Source of the DNA: Poteriospumella lacustris
Lineage: Eukaryota; Sar; Chrysophyceae; Chromulinales; Dinobryaceae
Reading direction: 5' to 3'
NCBI GenBank assembly: GCA_008000375.1
Contig: SMOI01000001.1
Span: forward strand, 153,484-217,483
DNA length: 64,000 nt
Part shown: positions 19,474-30,992 of the stretch, in pieces
Layout: each line of letters begins with the position of its first letter
How positions within the stretch are numbered: position 1 is the first letter of the stretch
Position numbers and translations under genes: made by a program
The notes under the pieces: generated by a model
Databases searched by the model: none
What the model was told of the DNA's origin: nothing
The model's input: only the letters and a program-made list of their open reading frames with translations

Positions 19474-21483
19474 CTAGACATGGGCGGCCTCCAGATAAGG
19501 ATCGTTGATGACGGTGTCCAGGACACATGTCGGTTGTTCCAACAGGCGATGCAGCATCGCACGCACTTGCTTCGTCAATGGACCAATCGGAACCTGCGCA
19601 CCATTCCCTTGACTTTGTGCCGCCGGTATATCCAACCGATCAAAATGCAAACCCATTTTCCGCGCCATGTTCCCATGTCCCTTGATCGGTGTAAACTCCC
19701 CCTGGGGGAACAGCTCCAAGACGCCGCAACATTTCGGTTCACCGATCGGCATATGCATCGACGAGGCAATTCCCGCGCCATGCATACCAATCATCAATCC
19801 GCTCTCACCAATCAAGGACAATTGTTCTTCAAACGACAACTTGCCCAGGTCGGTCGCCACAAACTCAAATTCAGTTTGGAAGGCCGTGTCGGTATCGATC
19901 AACTGTTGCAGGGCACGTACGATCTCCGGCGTATTCAGAAAGTTACGCGACGTACGTTGCGAACCCCACATATTCGAATGTTCATTCCGAATGATCAAAA
20001 GGACCTTGCGCTTCTGGGCCGCCGTAGACGTAGACGTAGACGTAGACACCGCGATAGGACGATTCAAAAACCCATAGTTGTTCCGCACATCCAAATTCCA
20101 ACGTTGATACAACGCACTGGGACCCAGAAACGAACAAGGTAAATCGACAAACCAACTTTCCCAAATGAAAAATCGAGGTGGGATCGGTTGTACCATCAAT
20201 TCCTTGACACACAAGGTCTTCTCGCCAAAGTCAATCCCTTTCAAGATCCCACGCAACGTCTTGGCGTAGGTCGTGAAGAAGGCATTGGGTTGGTCATCGA
20301 AATTGTGGCCCAACTTGAAGGAATCAATGTTCAGCATTTCAATTTGATGTTCATAGCGTGCAATGCCTTGCATCCACAACATGATCCAGATGTTAAACAC
20401 GTCGTTCAACGTATGCCCCAGATTTCGGATATCGTCGTGACTGTACATCAACAAGGTCCCGTTATACACATAATCACAGCGTGACGAAGAGACGGAGGGT
20501 GAATATAAATGAGGAAAAGGAAATGCATCTTCGACTGCCACGTGGTCTTTGCAATCGGCGGATAAGAAATCATTTTGAAACTTCTTCGATGGCGTATTTC
20601 CCCCACGACTCACTTTTCGTGCTTTGGCGAAATTGATTTGCGCATTTTTTATGGAACAATAGACATCGTTGTTGTCGTTTTTGTAGCACAACATGTCCGA
20701 GGACTTGGACGCACTGCATCGTAAACCTTCCATGCGATTTTTCTGCCAGGTGCGGATATGAATATCGCCCCACGAATCATCACACGACGGATTCTTCCCT
20801 TCGTTGACACTGTTGCAGTTCAAGGCGTCGAATTTCTCCTTTTGTTCTTTGGTTTTAAGATTTCCCCAGGATTTTCCCACAATTACTTTCCCGCCATTGG
20901 GACTTATCGCCCATTTACACCATGTGAGATCTTCTTCGGGTAGACGAGGTTTGGCGAGGGCGTCAACGACGCTCGCTGGACATGTGATGAGGTCTCTTTG
21001 CACGATCTTCGTTCGCTGGGTCGGCTTTTCAAAGTGTTCGTTGTAGGGCAAATGAACGAACTCCTCCCAGGACATGGGCGTCGCTAAGAGTCGTCCAACG
21101 TTTCCATGAGCTGCGAGAGACGACTCTAAGGAATTAGCCTTCGGCGAGACGGCAGCGACATGAGCAACTGACGATGAAGGCGCCACCTGCTGTAACTGAG
21201 TTGATTCAGGGCGACTTGGTCGGGATTGGCTCGTCTCTGGCCTCTTCTGCTCGAGACCTGCCTGGTGTGCTGGTTGATTTGTCGCGACTTGCTGATTCAC
21301 CCCCACCGATACGGATGAGGATGCGGATGGAGATGCTACTGAACTTTCCGGTACTGAAGGAGGTAACACAGTGTTCCCATGAAGAAACAGGAATTGCACT
21401 GTCAGAACCAAAGCAATGACGGAGATGAAGAAGGCATATTTCCAAGTGATTCGTCCAATGCCAGCATCAGATGGTGGAGGCAT
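19474..21483 (-). CDS. Glycosyltransferase, GT61 (DUF563) type
   Basis: Single-exon 669-aa type II membrane protein. A short cytosolic tail is followed by a signal anchor at about residues 15-34 (YAFFISVIALVLTVQFLFL). A Ser/Pro/Gln-rich stem to about residue 150 leads to a lumenal catalytic domain. C-terminal signatures are VLLIIRNEHSNMWGSQRTSR and LIGESGLMIGMHGAGIAS, the latter typical of GT61 enzymes (EOGT, POMGNT2, plant xylosyltransferases). The upstream stretch HDDIRNLGHTLNDVFNIW fits the family's conserved Asn/His region. Acts on secretory glycans in ER or Golgi; acceptor unknown. The stem has several N-x-S/T sites. The downstream neighbour ends 297 bp away in the convergent direction. 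Confidence 0.82.
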   Translation of the reverse strand: MPPPSDAGIGRITWKYAFFISVIALVLTVQFLFLHGNTVLPPSVPESSVASPSASSSVSVGVNQQVATNQPAHQAGLEQKRPETSQSRPSRPESTQLQQVAPSSSVAHVAAVSPKANSLESSLAAHGNVGRLLATPMSWEEFVHLPYNEHFEKPTQRTKIVQRDLITCPASVVDALAKPRLPEEDLTWCKWAISPNGGKVIVGKSWGNLKTKEQKEKFDALNCNSVNEGKNPSCDDSWGDIHIRTWQKNRMEGLRCSASKSSDMLCYKNDNNDVYCSIKNAQINFAKARKVSRGGNTPSKKFQNDFLSADCKDHVAVEDAFPFPHLYSPSVSSSRCDYVYNGTLLMYSHDDIRNLGHTLNDVFNIWIMLWMQGIARYEHQIEMLNIDSFKLGHNFDDQPNAFFTTYAKTLRGILKGIDFGEKTLCVKELMVQPIPPRFFIWESWFVDLPCSFLGPSALYQRWNLDVRNNYGFLNRPIAVSTSTSTSTAAQKRKVLLIIRNEHSNMWGSQRTSRNFLNTPEIVRALQQLIDTDTAFQTEFEFVATDLGKLSFEEQLSLIGESGLMIGMHGAGIASSMHMPIGEPKCCGVLELFPQGEFTPIKGHGNMARKMGLHFDRLDIPAAQSQGNGAQVPIGPLTKQVRAMLHRLLEQPTCVLDTVINDPYLEAAHV

Positions 21484-21955
21484 CTTTGATCACACGCACA
21501 ACGTCGACTACGTTTGCTCTCCGGCAGAAAAATGGGAAACACTCTTCAAATGAGCAATTGCACGTTGAAAAATTCTTGAGAATCGGTCTTGGCGGTCTTG
21601 ATTATTGAGTGCGTGAGACGGATGGATCGTTTGAACGCAGATGATGATGATGATGTGCATGAAATTTGTAACGCCTTTTTCCTCTGCCACGTGACGAGCC
21701 GACGAGCCGACTGCCAATGGGAATGGAGAAGATTCCAAACTGTTTTCGTGCGATTCTCACAAGGTGTTCTTAATCTCTGCAAAGTGAGAAGAGGAATTCA
21801 GTTTCTTATTGTTTGTAAATGGGAGTCATATTTGCCACCCCTTTCTTTAAGTTTCGACCATAGACATCGCACCGTCCACTCCAACCCCCAACTGTCAAAG
21901 AAAATTTGGCCCCAGTCTTTTTTTTTTTTTTTATTGGGAATCTTGATTATTGATT
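21484..21955. promoter_or_regulatory. Divergent promoter region
   Basis: 472 bases between the GT61 start and the 619-aa gene start. A T13-15 run at about 21918-21932 lies 25 bp before the ATG at 21956. It could be a poly-T promoter element or the polypyrimidine tract of an intron in the 5' leader. Confidence 0.35.
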
Positions 21956-23815
21956 ATGGAACCCAAAGTGAAAGAAGAGTCTCCTCAGGAGAAATCTAAG
22001 AGATTGCAGGAGAACCTTCTCAAAAAGAAGAAAGCCAATGAAGTAAAATCCGGACGAAGTTCACAAGACAAATCGCCTTCGTCTGGAGAGTACTTGAACG
22101 ATTTAAAATTGAGGAAAGAATCAATCGCGACTGAAGACTTTACCAATGTCAATGTTAAGGCAGAACCTATCAACATTCGCGATCATCTTACGACAGAAGG
22201 CCTACCGTTGGGCGGCCAAGGCGGTTTCTTTGGCGGCTTCCAGCGCATGACAGGTTCGTGGGAGGACCCAACCGTCAATACGATTTGGATACCATCTGTG
22301 GCGGTAGCTTCGCTAATTGGAGCCTCACTCATTGCACGCTTATTCTTTCGAAAGCAATCCAGTGCAACCGACGAACATCGACATCATCGACATCACAAAC
22401 GAGGCAAGGGTAAACCTCGACAACAAGAATCACCCTCCTCGAATGTAGACATGGGAGAATTGAAGCGACAAGTTGATGAAATAAGAAATCGCATCGACAG
22501 GGTGCAATCACACAAAGACTTCAATGGCTTTGTGAAGATCGTCAATGGGCTCTTAACCACAGCACAATGGACCGCCGACGAAGAGCATCTGCATTTTCTC
22601 AGTGATCAACTCGCGTATTTGCTTAATGATATCGATCAAGTTCGACAAGAAATGGATGATAGCTATCATTCGATCGTAACGCAGTGGATGTGTTCGTTAT
22701 TGGACGCAAAACGGTGTCTAACGACGGCATCGTTGTTGGACCATTTCGAGGAAAAACTGTTTTTGTTGGCCGAAAAAGTCGAGTCGTGCAAGTTAGACCT
22801 GGCCTTGAAAAGGTTGGAGAGAGAAGCGCCTTTATCCATTACTACGACTTCGTCGGGTAGCATGGATATGCAGGTCGTTTCTGATACGGCTGGTCATCAG
22901 TCACCTGCCGTATTGGCGCTCATGATGACGCAGGAGCTACGACACCATCATCAGGGCGAATCCATGCGTCGTAGACGGGATGATGCCGTTCGAGACATCG
23001 ATCGAAAGTTAGCCCAGTGTCGCAATCGACAACAGAAGATGAAAGAAGAATCCGAACGTGTGCAAAAGTGGACAAGTCGCCGCAAGTTGTTGTTGGACAT
23101 GATCAATCGTGGCGTCTTCTCGTTCGGCTTTGTGACGGCGGTGGTTGTCTTCTGGTCACTGCAATCATCCTGTCAATGGAAAGGGAATTGGAAAGAGTAT
23201 ACCCAGTGCACATTGCTGGGTACATTGCAGACGACGTGTCGTTACGTCAGCCCGTCAGCGGGGACATCCAAACTACCGGCGACGTTGTCACCGCTGTGGA
23301 CGCTGCTGTTGAATCCGATAGGCTTTTCTGAGACGTTGTATCGAAATCCGTGGGAAACTGTTTATTCTACGGCAGTTTCTGCACCGATGGATGTACTCAC
23401 CGGTGCAACGTCAGTCCTCAGTTTGTTTGTTGGCTCGTGGAATCAGACAGTGTTGCCGTTGGAGTATGTCTACTGCGGGGGTTACTTCCTTGCCCGTTGT
23501 ACCCCAGCCTATTTGGTGCAGATCCTCTTCGGCGTCGTTTATTTGTCGTCGATTGGCTCTTTCCTCTCGTGGTTGCTTCTCGTCGTCTTCTTTTCCGACG
23601 TCGCGATGCAATTGATCCATGAGCCACTGTGGCCACTGGTCGTGTTGTCCGTTGTTCATTTGGTGTTTTATGCGATCAGTCAGGTGACTGTCAAGATTGA
23701 CATCAACCGTAGCTTGCTGTCCTTTTATAGTTTGTACATAGTTACCATTACACTCTGTCCCTTGTTGTGGACTTGTCGTGAGCATATTGTCGCTTGGAGT
23801 CGTGAATATCTGTAA
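21956..23815 (+). CDS. Multipass membrane protein with coiled coil, unknown
   Basis: Single frame, 619 aa from the ATG at 21956 (an upstream TTG is ignored). The basic N-terminus (KRLQENLLKKKKANEVKSG) is followed by one hydrophobic segment at about residues 105-125 (TIWIPSVAVASLIGASLIAR). A His/Arg patch and a helical region follow (about 160-385). Then come four or five membrane segments between about 385 and 610 (for example INRGVFSFGFVTAVVVFWSL and VYLSSIGSFLSWLLLVVFF). No signal peptide, channel signature or transporter motif was recognised. Possibly an organelle or ER membrane organiser. Ends only 30 bp from the convergent armadillo gene. Confidence 0.62.
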   Translation: MEPKVKEESPQEKSKRLQENLLKKKKANEVKSGRSSQDKSPSSGEYLNDLKLRKESIATEDFTNVNVKAEPINIRDHLTTEGLPLGGQGGFFGGFQRMTGSWEDPTVNTIWIPSVAVASLIGASLIARLFFRKQSSATDEHRHHRHHKRGKGKPRQQESPSSNVDMGELKRQVDEIRNRIDRVQSHKDFNGFVKIVNGLLTTAQWTADEEHLHFLSDQLAYLLNDIDQVRQEMDDSYHSIVTQWMCSLLDAKRCLTTASLLDHFEEKLFLLAEKVESCKLDLALKRLEREAPLSITTTSSGSMDMQVVSDTAGHQSPAVLALMMTQELRHHHQGESMRRRRDDAVRDIDRKLAQCRNRQQKMKEESERVQKWTSRRKLLLDMINRGVFSFGFVTAVVVFWSLQSSCQWKGNWKEYTQCTLLGTLQTTCRYVSPSAGTSKLPATLSPLWTLLLNPIGFSETLYRNPWETVYSTAVSAPMDVLTGATSVLSLFVGSWNQTVLPLEYVYCGGYFLARCTPAYLVQILFGVVYLSSIGSFLSWLLLVVFFSDVAMQLIHEPLWPLVVLSVVHLVFYAISQVTVKIDINRSLLSFYSLYIVTITLCPLLWTCREHIVAWSREYL

Positions 23816-23845
23816 CGAGACAAAGTGGGGGGGGGAGCTCATGCG

Positions 23846-23950
23846 TTAGAAGGGCAGCGAAATGATGCCAAGTCTGGGTGGCAGGCCCGGGAACATCAAG
23901 TCCATGGTCGCATTGCACATAATTTCTGTAATATACAACGATGAAATAGG

Positions 23951-23999
<49 letters not shown>

Positions 24000-25537
24000 G
24001 CAGTCATCGCGTGAAAATGAAAAATAGACATAAACACGTACCAGCGACATTGTTGTCGGCACACCCCGCCGCAATGATTTCTGTGCGCAACGCTCGAAAT
24101 TTGGGAGCGGCTTCAGGAAGGGTGGCCAACGAAGACAATATAGCAATAGCTTTGGTGCTGCATTCATTGCGGATCACCACCGCGGCGTTGCTGCCCGTGC
24201 CTCGGAAGTTCGCTATTTGAAACAGCAGGTCCATCGCACCGCGTATTTGCAGCAGATTGAGCGCATTGGCTCTTATTTGGCACAGGGTGCGCAGCTCATT
24301 CAAGGCTGCATCACGTAATTCGACGTCGACTTGATCATGAAAGAATGTCAGCACATTGTCACCCTGCACATTGGTAATCGCTGGTACGAATGGGGCTCGT
24401 GTACGACCAGCAGGGTCACCCATGAGTGCGAATACTTCAGGAACCAACGACTCTGATCTCGTCACCTGAATATGGAGAAGTCTGAACAATGATTGTATGA
24501 CGTCGCCAGGGATTTTGCTGAAGTAATTCTTGTTGTCGCTGTTCTGCACGAGCTTGCTGAACAATTCCAGACCCTTTAGGATACAGAAGCGTGAGTGCGC
24601 AGTGTCGTGATTGATCATCAACAGGAGAACCTGCAATAGCTCCTCCATAATACGTTCATATAACTCTGACGTGGTAGACGACATAGCCGGAGTCATGCGG
24701 AGCCTCAGAAGAGCACCACCGACAGGATCTGTTGGCAACTCTTCTAAGAAGTAGCTACTGCTCGAGAGCAGCCTCTTAGAACCTGTCAATTCCAAGCGTC
24801 CTCCGATGAAAATAAGGGTTTCTAGGGCTAATTGGGTTGCTTCCATCATCTTGCCAATCAACATCGAAGCCTCCACGATGGAAACCAAGTGCCGCATGAT
24901 AAATGTGTGATACGCCAAGAACGTTTCGTTCATTGTCTATTCATGCACAAGCTCATGCAATGAAAAGGATAGTGCGAATCGCATCGCAAGTAGCTTACCT
25001 CAATACTCAGATTACGCAACACACCAAGTAAACTCAAGAGCAGCGCATTATCGTCCAAGAACTTCGCAAGAAACTGTTCGAGAACGAGGATATGAAGAAT
25101 GAAATTTGACGATGAGAAACAGTGCAACGAATTACCTTCAGCTCATCATTCTTTGCCCCCGACAGTTTTTGCCAGGGCACATGTTTGCAGCTGATTGTGT
25201 CCAACAGTTCGTCGACAATCATATCAACGGAGTCGACATCCTTATCAGAAAAGACGAGATTTCCCACTGGATTCAAGACATCCAAAAGATCCGATAAAGC
25301 TGTTAGTAAAGTGGGATACTGCTCAATCAGAATACTATTTCCGTCTGCAACGACATCAGACGTCTTCTGGAGAAGATAATTCAAGCTCTTCACAACATCA
25401 ATCGCTGAGGACGAGTATAAATTCTGAATCGCTGTCTCGATATTCGGAACACCCGAAGGGGCAACAGCTGCGGTCAAACCCGCTGCAGCTGCTCCACCAG
25501 CAGGGAAATTTCCAGGAGCTCGTGTTGCACTCGACAT
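23846..25537 (-). CDS. Armadillo-repeat protein, ARID2/RSC9-like SWI/SNF subunit candidate
   Basis: Four exons: 25537-25136, 25073-24999, 24936-24042 and 23925-23846; 483 aa. All junctions keep frame. The protein is a helical repeat throughout. The stretch LLSLLGVLRNLSIE joined to TMNETFLAYHTFIMRHL, then QLALETLIFIGGRLEL and FCILKGLELFSKLVQ, follows the armadillo pattern of ARID2 and yeast RSC9. These are subunits of PBAF/RSC chromatin remodellers. No ARID domain is present, so it is either a stand-alone partner or a different armadillo protein. The N-terminus is Ala/Gly-rich. The last intron (24041-23926, 116 nt) carries a large TGAT microsatellite. Family assignment is by pattern memory only. 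Confidence 0.6.
23951..23999. repeat. Tetranucleotide microsatellite (AATC)n inside an intron
   Basis: About twelve uninterrupted AATC units (TGAT in the sense of the minus-strand gene). It sits in the last intron of the armadillo gene, between donor 24041 and acceptor 23926. It makes this intron longer than most of its neighbours. Confidence 0.95.
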
Positions 25538-25826
25538 TGGTCCTTGGAATATGAATTTTTGATTGAAATGACCTTTTCATTCGTCCAGCGGCAGCCTGCC
25601 CCAACCCCAAAGACCGCGACGACGTGATGACGATGATGTCGTCGTCGTCGTCGTCATCGTCGTGAGCAAGGGTGTAAAGCGCCGTCCCTTCGCTGGAAAA
25701 GGTCGCATGAATTCCTTGTTTCACATCCTTTTCTTTGCCATTTCATAACGAAGTCGTCATTCAAGTGACAAAAGGACATGGTTCGGTATTCACAATCAAA
25801 TTGTTGTAAGTTTGATCCAATTGACC
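25538..25826. promoter_or_regulatory. Divergent promoter with GTC triplet run
   Basis: 289 bases between the armadillo and sedolisin starts. A GAC/GTC triplet tract at about 25617-25662 (GTCGTCGTCGTCGTC at its core) is probably in the 5' leader or promoter of the armadillo gene. Confidence 0.5.
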
Positions 25827-27629
25827 ATGTGGAAATTTCTGCTATCGCCTATCGTGTTTGCCGTCTCCACAATTTCTGTGGTCTTCTCGGTCAAATGGAT
25901 TCAAATGGAGCCTGATGTAGTGAATTTTGGGTCACCAGTATGGGAAGTTCAAAGAATCGTCAAAGAAACTGAGCCGATTCACGCAGTATTTGTACTTCGC
26001 CATGAGCCTAAAGCCATCGAAGCATTCGCGAACGAACTGTCGCAAATTTCCCTTCCTAACGACCCTCGATATGGAAAATGGATGTCAAAGTTGGAAGTAA
26101 TTGAAAAACTGGCACCCTCCGATCAGAACGTTCAGATCGTGAAAAACTACCTGAACTCCGAAGGTACATTGCCCGAACAACTGACCAAATTGTGCATCTG
26201 ACTAGAGTATTCCCATCATTTAGGGGTAGACGACCATTCGATGGAAGTCTCTGAATTGAAAGACAAAATTCATGTGACATTGTCTGCTCGACAGGCTTCC
26301 GTCCTACTTAATACTGAGCTCCACCTCTTCTCATGGAAGTATGATGACACCCACAGGTTGGCTAGAGTCACTCGTCCATATTTCCTTCCTGAAGAGGTAG
26401 CAGCAGTCACCGAGGTAGTTGATGGAATACTACGATTCCCTTCATTTGTTCGAACAAAGAGAGAGGATGGTTTCACTCCATCTATAAGAAGGGAAAGGTC
26501 TTCAGAGGATCCGTTCAGCTGCCAAGACCAGTGCCAAGGGTTTACTACCCCTCATGTTTTGCAAAAAGCCTACAATTTCAAGCCTCTCAGTCAATCGTCG
26601 CAAAACAATTCTATGGCAGTGGCTGAGTTTCAACTTCAGTACTACGATAACAAGGATCTGCAAGAGTTCAGTAGCACCTGCTCCACAAATGCAACAGTTG
26701 ATGTGACTATTGGTGGAAATATAGATGCAATATGTCTTGTCACTGGTTGTGTTGAGGCTCTTCTGGATATTGAATATATCAAAGCCGTCGCTGCCCCTAT
26801 TCCTCTCACTGTTATATACTCCTTCAAGTACTCTTTGTTGGACTGGATAGATGGTGTCCTGGCCATGGATGATCCACCGCTGATTCACTCTCTTTCGTAT
26901 GGAAACGACGAGGTTCAGCAGACATCAGAGTCTTACATGTTTGCCGTCAATCAGCAGTTCATGAAAGCCGCTGCAAGAGGATTAACAATAGTGGTTGCTT
27001 CTGGCGACCAAGGTGTATGGGGAAGAACTGGCTACGACGATCGTTTTGGCCAATTTCATCCGGATTTTCCAGCCAGCTCGCCATACGTCACATCTGTTGG
27101 GGGTACAAATTTCGTTGAGAAGAGTAAAATTGGGGAGGAATCTTCTTGGAGCTGTGGTGGTGGAGGATTCTCAAACACCTTCGATCGGCCTGCATGGCAG
27201 AATGAGTCTGTTTCAAATTATTTGACCGTAGCGAAAAGAAGTGGCTCACTGCCGAAGTCATCGATGTTTAATGAATCAGGTCGAGCGTATCCAGATGTTT
27301 CGGCCTTAGGTGGACAGTTGAACCCGTATTGCGTGTCTGCGTTTGGAGGAAAATTCAAAGGAGTCGCGGGAACGTCAGCATCTGCACCTGTCGTGGCGGG
27401 CATATTCGCCAGGCTGAATAACAGAAGACTCAAAGATGGAAAGCCGCCTGTTGGATTTGTTAATCCTTTGTTGTATAGCAAAGAATTGAAAGAGTGTTTT
27501 CAAGACGTACGAGATGGATCGCGCAATAATTGCAAGCCCGATGCAGAAGGATTTTCTGCTTTGGAGGGATGGGATCCTGCGACGGGCTTGGGATCTTTAA
27601 ATGTTGGCTGCCTGGAGAGCAAAGTTTGA
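25827..27629 (+). CDS. Sedolisin-family peptidase, tripeptidyl-peptidase 1 like
   Basis: Exons 25827-26163 and 26224-27629, intron of 60 nt, phase 1; 580 aa (human TPP1 has 563). A hydrophobic signal peptide (WKFLLSPIVFAVSTISVVFS) is followed by a pro-domain of about 175 residues and an S53 catalytic domain. The serine-carboxyl triad is visible: Glu290 and Asp294 in CVEALLDIEYI, and Ser497 in GTSASAPVVAG. The oxyanion Asp374 is in VASGDQGVWG. Calcium ligands are expected in FQDVRDG and GWDPATGLGS near the C-terminus. The enzyme removes tripeptides from protein N-termini at acid pH after self-activation in lysosome-like compartments or outside the cell. Several N-glycosylation sites fit a secretory route. 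The start is set by the signal peptide. Confidence 0.95.
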
Positions 27630-28135
27630 AATCTGACACAAGAACCTAATCGTTTATCTGGTGCGTTACACATTTTGTAATCCATGAACACATCACCTGG
27701 CCATATCGACTTTCCAGTTCAGTCCACCGTGTATCTGCGTAGAAGCAATTTGCAATACAACGAAATTTACTTTAAAAGAGTCGGCGCTTTGGCAACCATT
27801 ACAAAAGCGATTGCAGTCGCACCTTAAGGGGTAAATGGCCGTTGAAGTCAAAGAAGAGCGAAGAAAGGCGACGGCACAACAAAAAATCTACTGTGGAGTG
27901 AGGTAGACGCATTGACAGCACGATGTCCATGTTGGAAGCATATCGACGAGTGAGCCCGACAATGGTCATCAGAGAGTAACGAAAGGAGTAGCAATCACCG
28001 TCAAAGAAAACTTGACCGGCAATATTCACCATCAACGATGAGATAGGCCGATGAGCGAGAGAGAGAACAACACTTTAGGAATACTTGCAAATAAAAAACA
28101 ATCACCAGCCCAAGAAACAGAGCAGCTGTGCAGAG
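27630..28135. other. Intergenic, convergent
   Basis: 506 bases between the stop of the sedolisin and the stop of the coiled-coil gene. A 78-codon minus-strand frame at 27799-28035 has no family features and was not called. Confidence 0.4.
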
Positions 28136-30992
28136 TTACACGCGGCTTATCAGCAGCTGCCGAAGACGCTGTTTCTCTCGTTGCAACTCAGCTAGACGCT
28201 CGTCGACTTCGGTGATAGACATCAACATCACATCACCAGATTGAGTTGGTGACCGTGCGGCAGACGGAGACGGTGAGCGAGAGTGAGATGACGAGGAAGT
28301 TGACGCAGAACGAGCAGTGCTGATGCCCATCACTCGATGGCGCAGAGGAGATCCAATGGGAACACGGACGGGCATTGCCACATCTTCCAACGACGCGTAA
28401 AGTGACGAAATGGCAGCGTCGAAGTCGACGGTGGGACGTTTCAGCCCAACCTTCGTCGCGCGTCGAGGTGAATTGCGGCGGCTACTGGCGTAAGCAGCCG
28501 TAGGTGCAGCCTCTTCGGTTGTCGGTGCATTCTCAAATTCGCTGACGTGCATCTTTTGCTGTGGCGGTGCTACCGGTGGGGGAGATATTCCCTCGGTATC
28601 TTCCGTCTCGTCAACGCTATTCGTACGACTATTTGGACGCTCTCGTGAAGCTGACACTGGTCGACGATGGTCACGGTTCGCACGACGATCGTGGCGATGT
28701 CTCGGTGGCTCCTCTTGGTACTGGTCTACTTGCAACCCGTAACTCGAAAACGCATCTTTGAGTAGCTCGATACGATGCTGCATAGCCTGATGCTCATCCC
28801 CATTCGCTCGTAATTGTGTTTCAACCGATTTCACACGAGAAACAAGACTGGGAGTATGCGAGGTCTGCTGGTCGTTGAGGAGGACATTCCACAGTTCGGT
28901 CAACCCCTGGGCAATCTCACGTACATTTGTATATCGGGTGTCTATTTGGCACGACCAGACGGCTCCATTAAGGAAAAGAAAACACAGGAAAACAGCGACA
29001 CAACAAGAGAAGACGCACCTGAAACATCGACTTGATCCATCAGGTAGCCGATACGCTCGCGATCCACCAAGCAGGATTCCACACGCGCCTCTGTGACAAC
29101 ACACGCGTCCTTCCTTTGAGAAACGATGAGCGGAAGAGAAAATGGCAGAAAAAAGTGCTTACCAATCGCATCTGTTCGGGATAGAAGTGTTTCCACCTTC
29201 GTCGCTTGTTGGGTATGGACATCCGCCGAGAGTTCGACCAATCGCTGACTTAGATCTTCCATCAACGACGTCATTTCTTGCAAATGTTCGTGCAGCCGTC
29301 GAGGTTGCGGAAGAGACAGAAATTGTTCGACTTCTTTGATGGTCGTGTCCATCCGCTTCAATTCCTTGAAGATGGGGTATATCTTGGTCGATCCTTGAAT
29401 GACTGCATCCAATCGAAGTCGTTGTTCTTCCACCACGACCGCTAACAATTCCATTTTCTCGACCGCAGCAACATGCGACATCTGCTCCTTGACGGCCGCC
29501 AGTTCTTTGCGCATTTGGCTGTGCTCCGAGTGGATAGTTTTGTATTCTTTGATCATCGCGTTCTACAGCAATACAGCAGAAACAGTGAGCGGCGATTGGA
29601 CCTGTGTTAATCACTACCGTCTACGTACCATTTTATTCCATAGCCCCGACAAAATGCTCTCCAATTTGGAATCTTGGATCCCCGTGCGACCGGGAAGTAC
29701 ACCGATTGCAGAGGATGAGGACGATGAGGACGACGAGGACGTTGCTCTTCGACTTGCAGAGCTCGCAGTGGGTCGTGATGGAGACGATGGTACACGATGG
29801 TGTTGGAAGCTGTGGTGGTCTGAATCACTGTGGCTACTGACCCCTCCACTGTGCGTCCCGGCCGAAGGCAAAATCGGTCCCTTTTTGGACAGAAAATCCG
29901 CAGAAAACAAAGAGGGGTCAGAGGCGCTGTATCAACGAAGCACGCCAGACCAAACCAGACCACCAAGTAAGAAAAAACAGTGAAAGAACCCAGAGATCAT
30001 CGTCGTCTATCGCGTACCTTAGTCGCAGGGAGGTGATGAGGCGTTCATGCTCCGCCAAGACGTCTTCGATCTTTGTTGTGACAGCCGAAAGCGTTTGGCT
30101 TTCGACTTTGGAAGCCAACAGCTTCTCTGCATCCGATCTTGAAATCTACAAGGTCGTGTCACAAGCAATGAGGATAAGTGTCAACGACTTGGTCATTGCT
30201 CGCCGCTGGGATGAGCAACCAACGTACCTTTTGATTTAGCATTGAGGTGATTTCTTCGCGGTTGTACATTTCCTCGTGGACTCTTCTGAATAAACCTTCC
30301 AATTGAACTTTGACGATGGAGAGATCAACCACCGTGTTTTTCGCGGCCAATCCACGCTTTGTTTCTTCCACTTGGTCCTGCAAGTTCTCCATTTCACTGC
30401 GAACTTCCGCGATATCCAGTTTGAGTTTCGACATATCCTGTGGTGCATCTACTACTTTACTGGTTGATTCTCGTAATGCCTGAAGATCGGAACGGTCCGC
30501 TTTACGTTGAAGAGAATTTTGAAGGCTTTGGATGGTAACTCGCCGTTCGCACTCAGACCTCAATTGTGCCACCTGCAATTTCAGTTCCTCCACTTCTTGG
30601 ACGTGGGATGAAGAAGAAGGTGATGTTGCTCCGGCTTGCTTCGATCGATATGAAGCCAAATGTTTATCGTGATTGGCTCGTAAGGTAACCATGTTTTCAA
30701 CGTCCGCCCATGTCGGTCGTTGGCTCAGTTCTTCTCTCATCTTGTTTACTTGAGCAGAAAGGTTAACAATCTGCTGAGATTGCTCATGCTGCTTTTCAAT
30801 ACAAAGCTTGAACGTCTTACGTATAACTTGCTGCATGTTGCGCCATTCTCCTTGGCCAAGAGCCAAATCGTGCAACTCGGCGGCCAGCATTGTTCGTGAA
30901 CGAACTTTCAATAACTTTGCGCCAGGACTTGCTTCGATGTAAGGGTCACCTTTTGACACCGTTCCAATTTCTTTTCCTTGTAAATTCACCAT
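28136..30992 (-). CDS. Coiled-coil protein, six exons, unknown
   Basis: Six exons: 30992-30228, 30145-30018, 29926-29629, 29562-29163, 29090-29019 and 28941-28136; 822 aa, all phases consistent. Residues 1-300 are heptad-like helix (MREELSQRPTWADVENMV, SSLVHEEM-type segments). A Ser-rich linker encoded by exon 3 follows (poly-Ser of about ten). A second coiled coil comes from exon 4 (KEQMSHVAAVEKMELLAVVVEE). The C-terminus is disordered and Arg/Ser-rich, ending with a short helix (EVDERLAELQREKQRLRQLL). No motor, kinase or LisH domain. Such architecture is common in centriolar and ciliary scaffolds, which would suit the OFD1 in the same window, but no ortholog is recognised. The acceptor of exon 5 (CACAG at 29091) was chosen because it alone keeps the frame. 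Confidence 0.62.

Noticed and set aside
19306-20142. 278-codon plus-strand frame over the GT61 gene
   Set aside because: Antisense of the glycosyltransferase.
27799-28035. 78-codon minus-strand frame between sedolisin and coiled-coil gene
   Set aside because: No family match, no start context or splice partners; likely chance.
29160-29165. Joining the coiled-coil exon 4 to the acceptors at CAAAG or GGAAG
   Set aside because: Those acceptors give early stops or an out-of-frame exon 6; only CACAG at 29091 keeps all phases.
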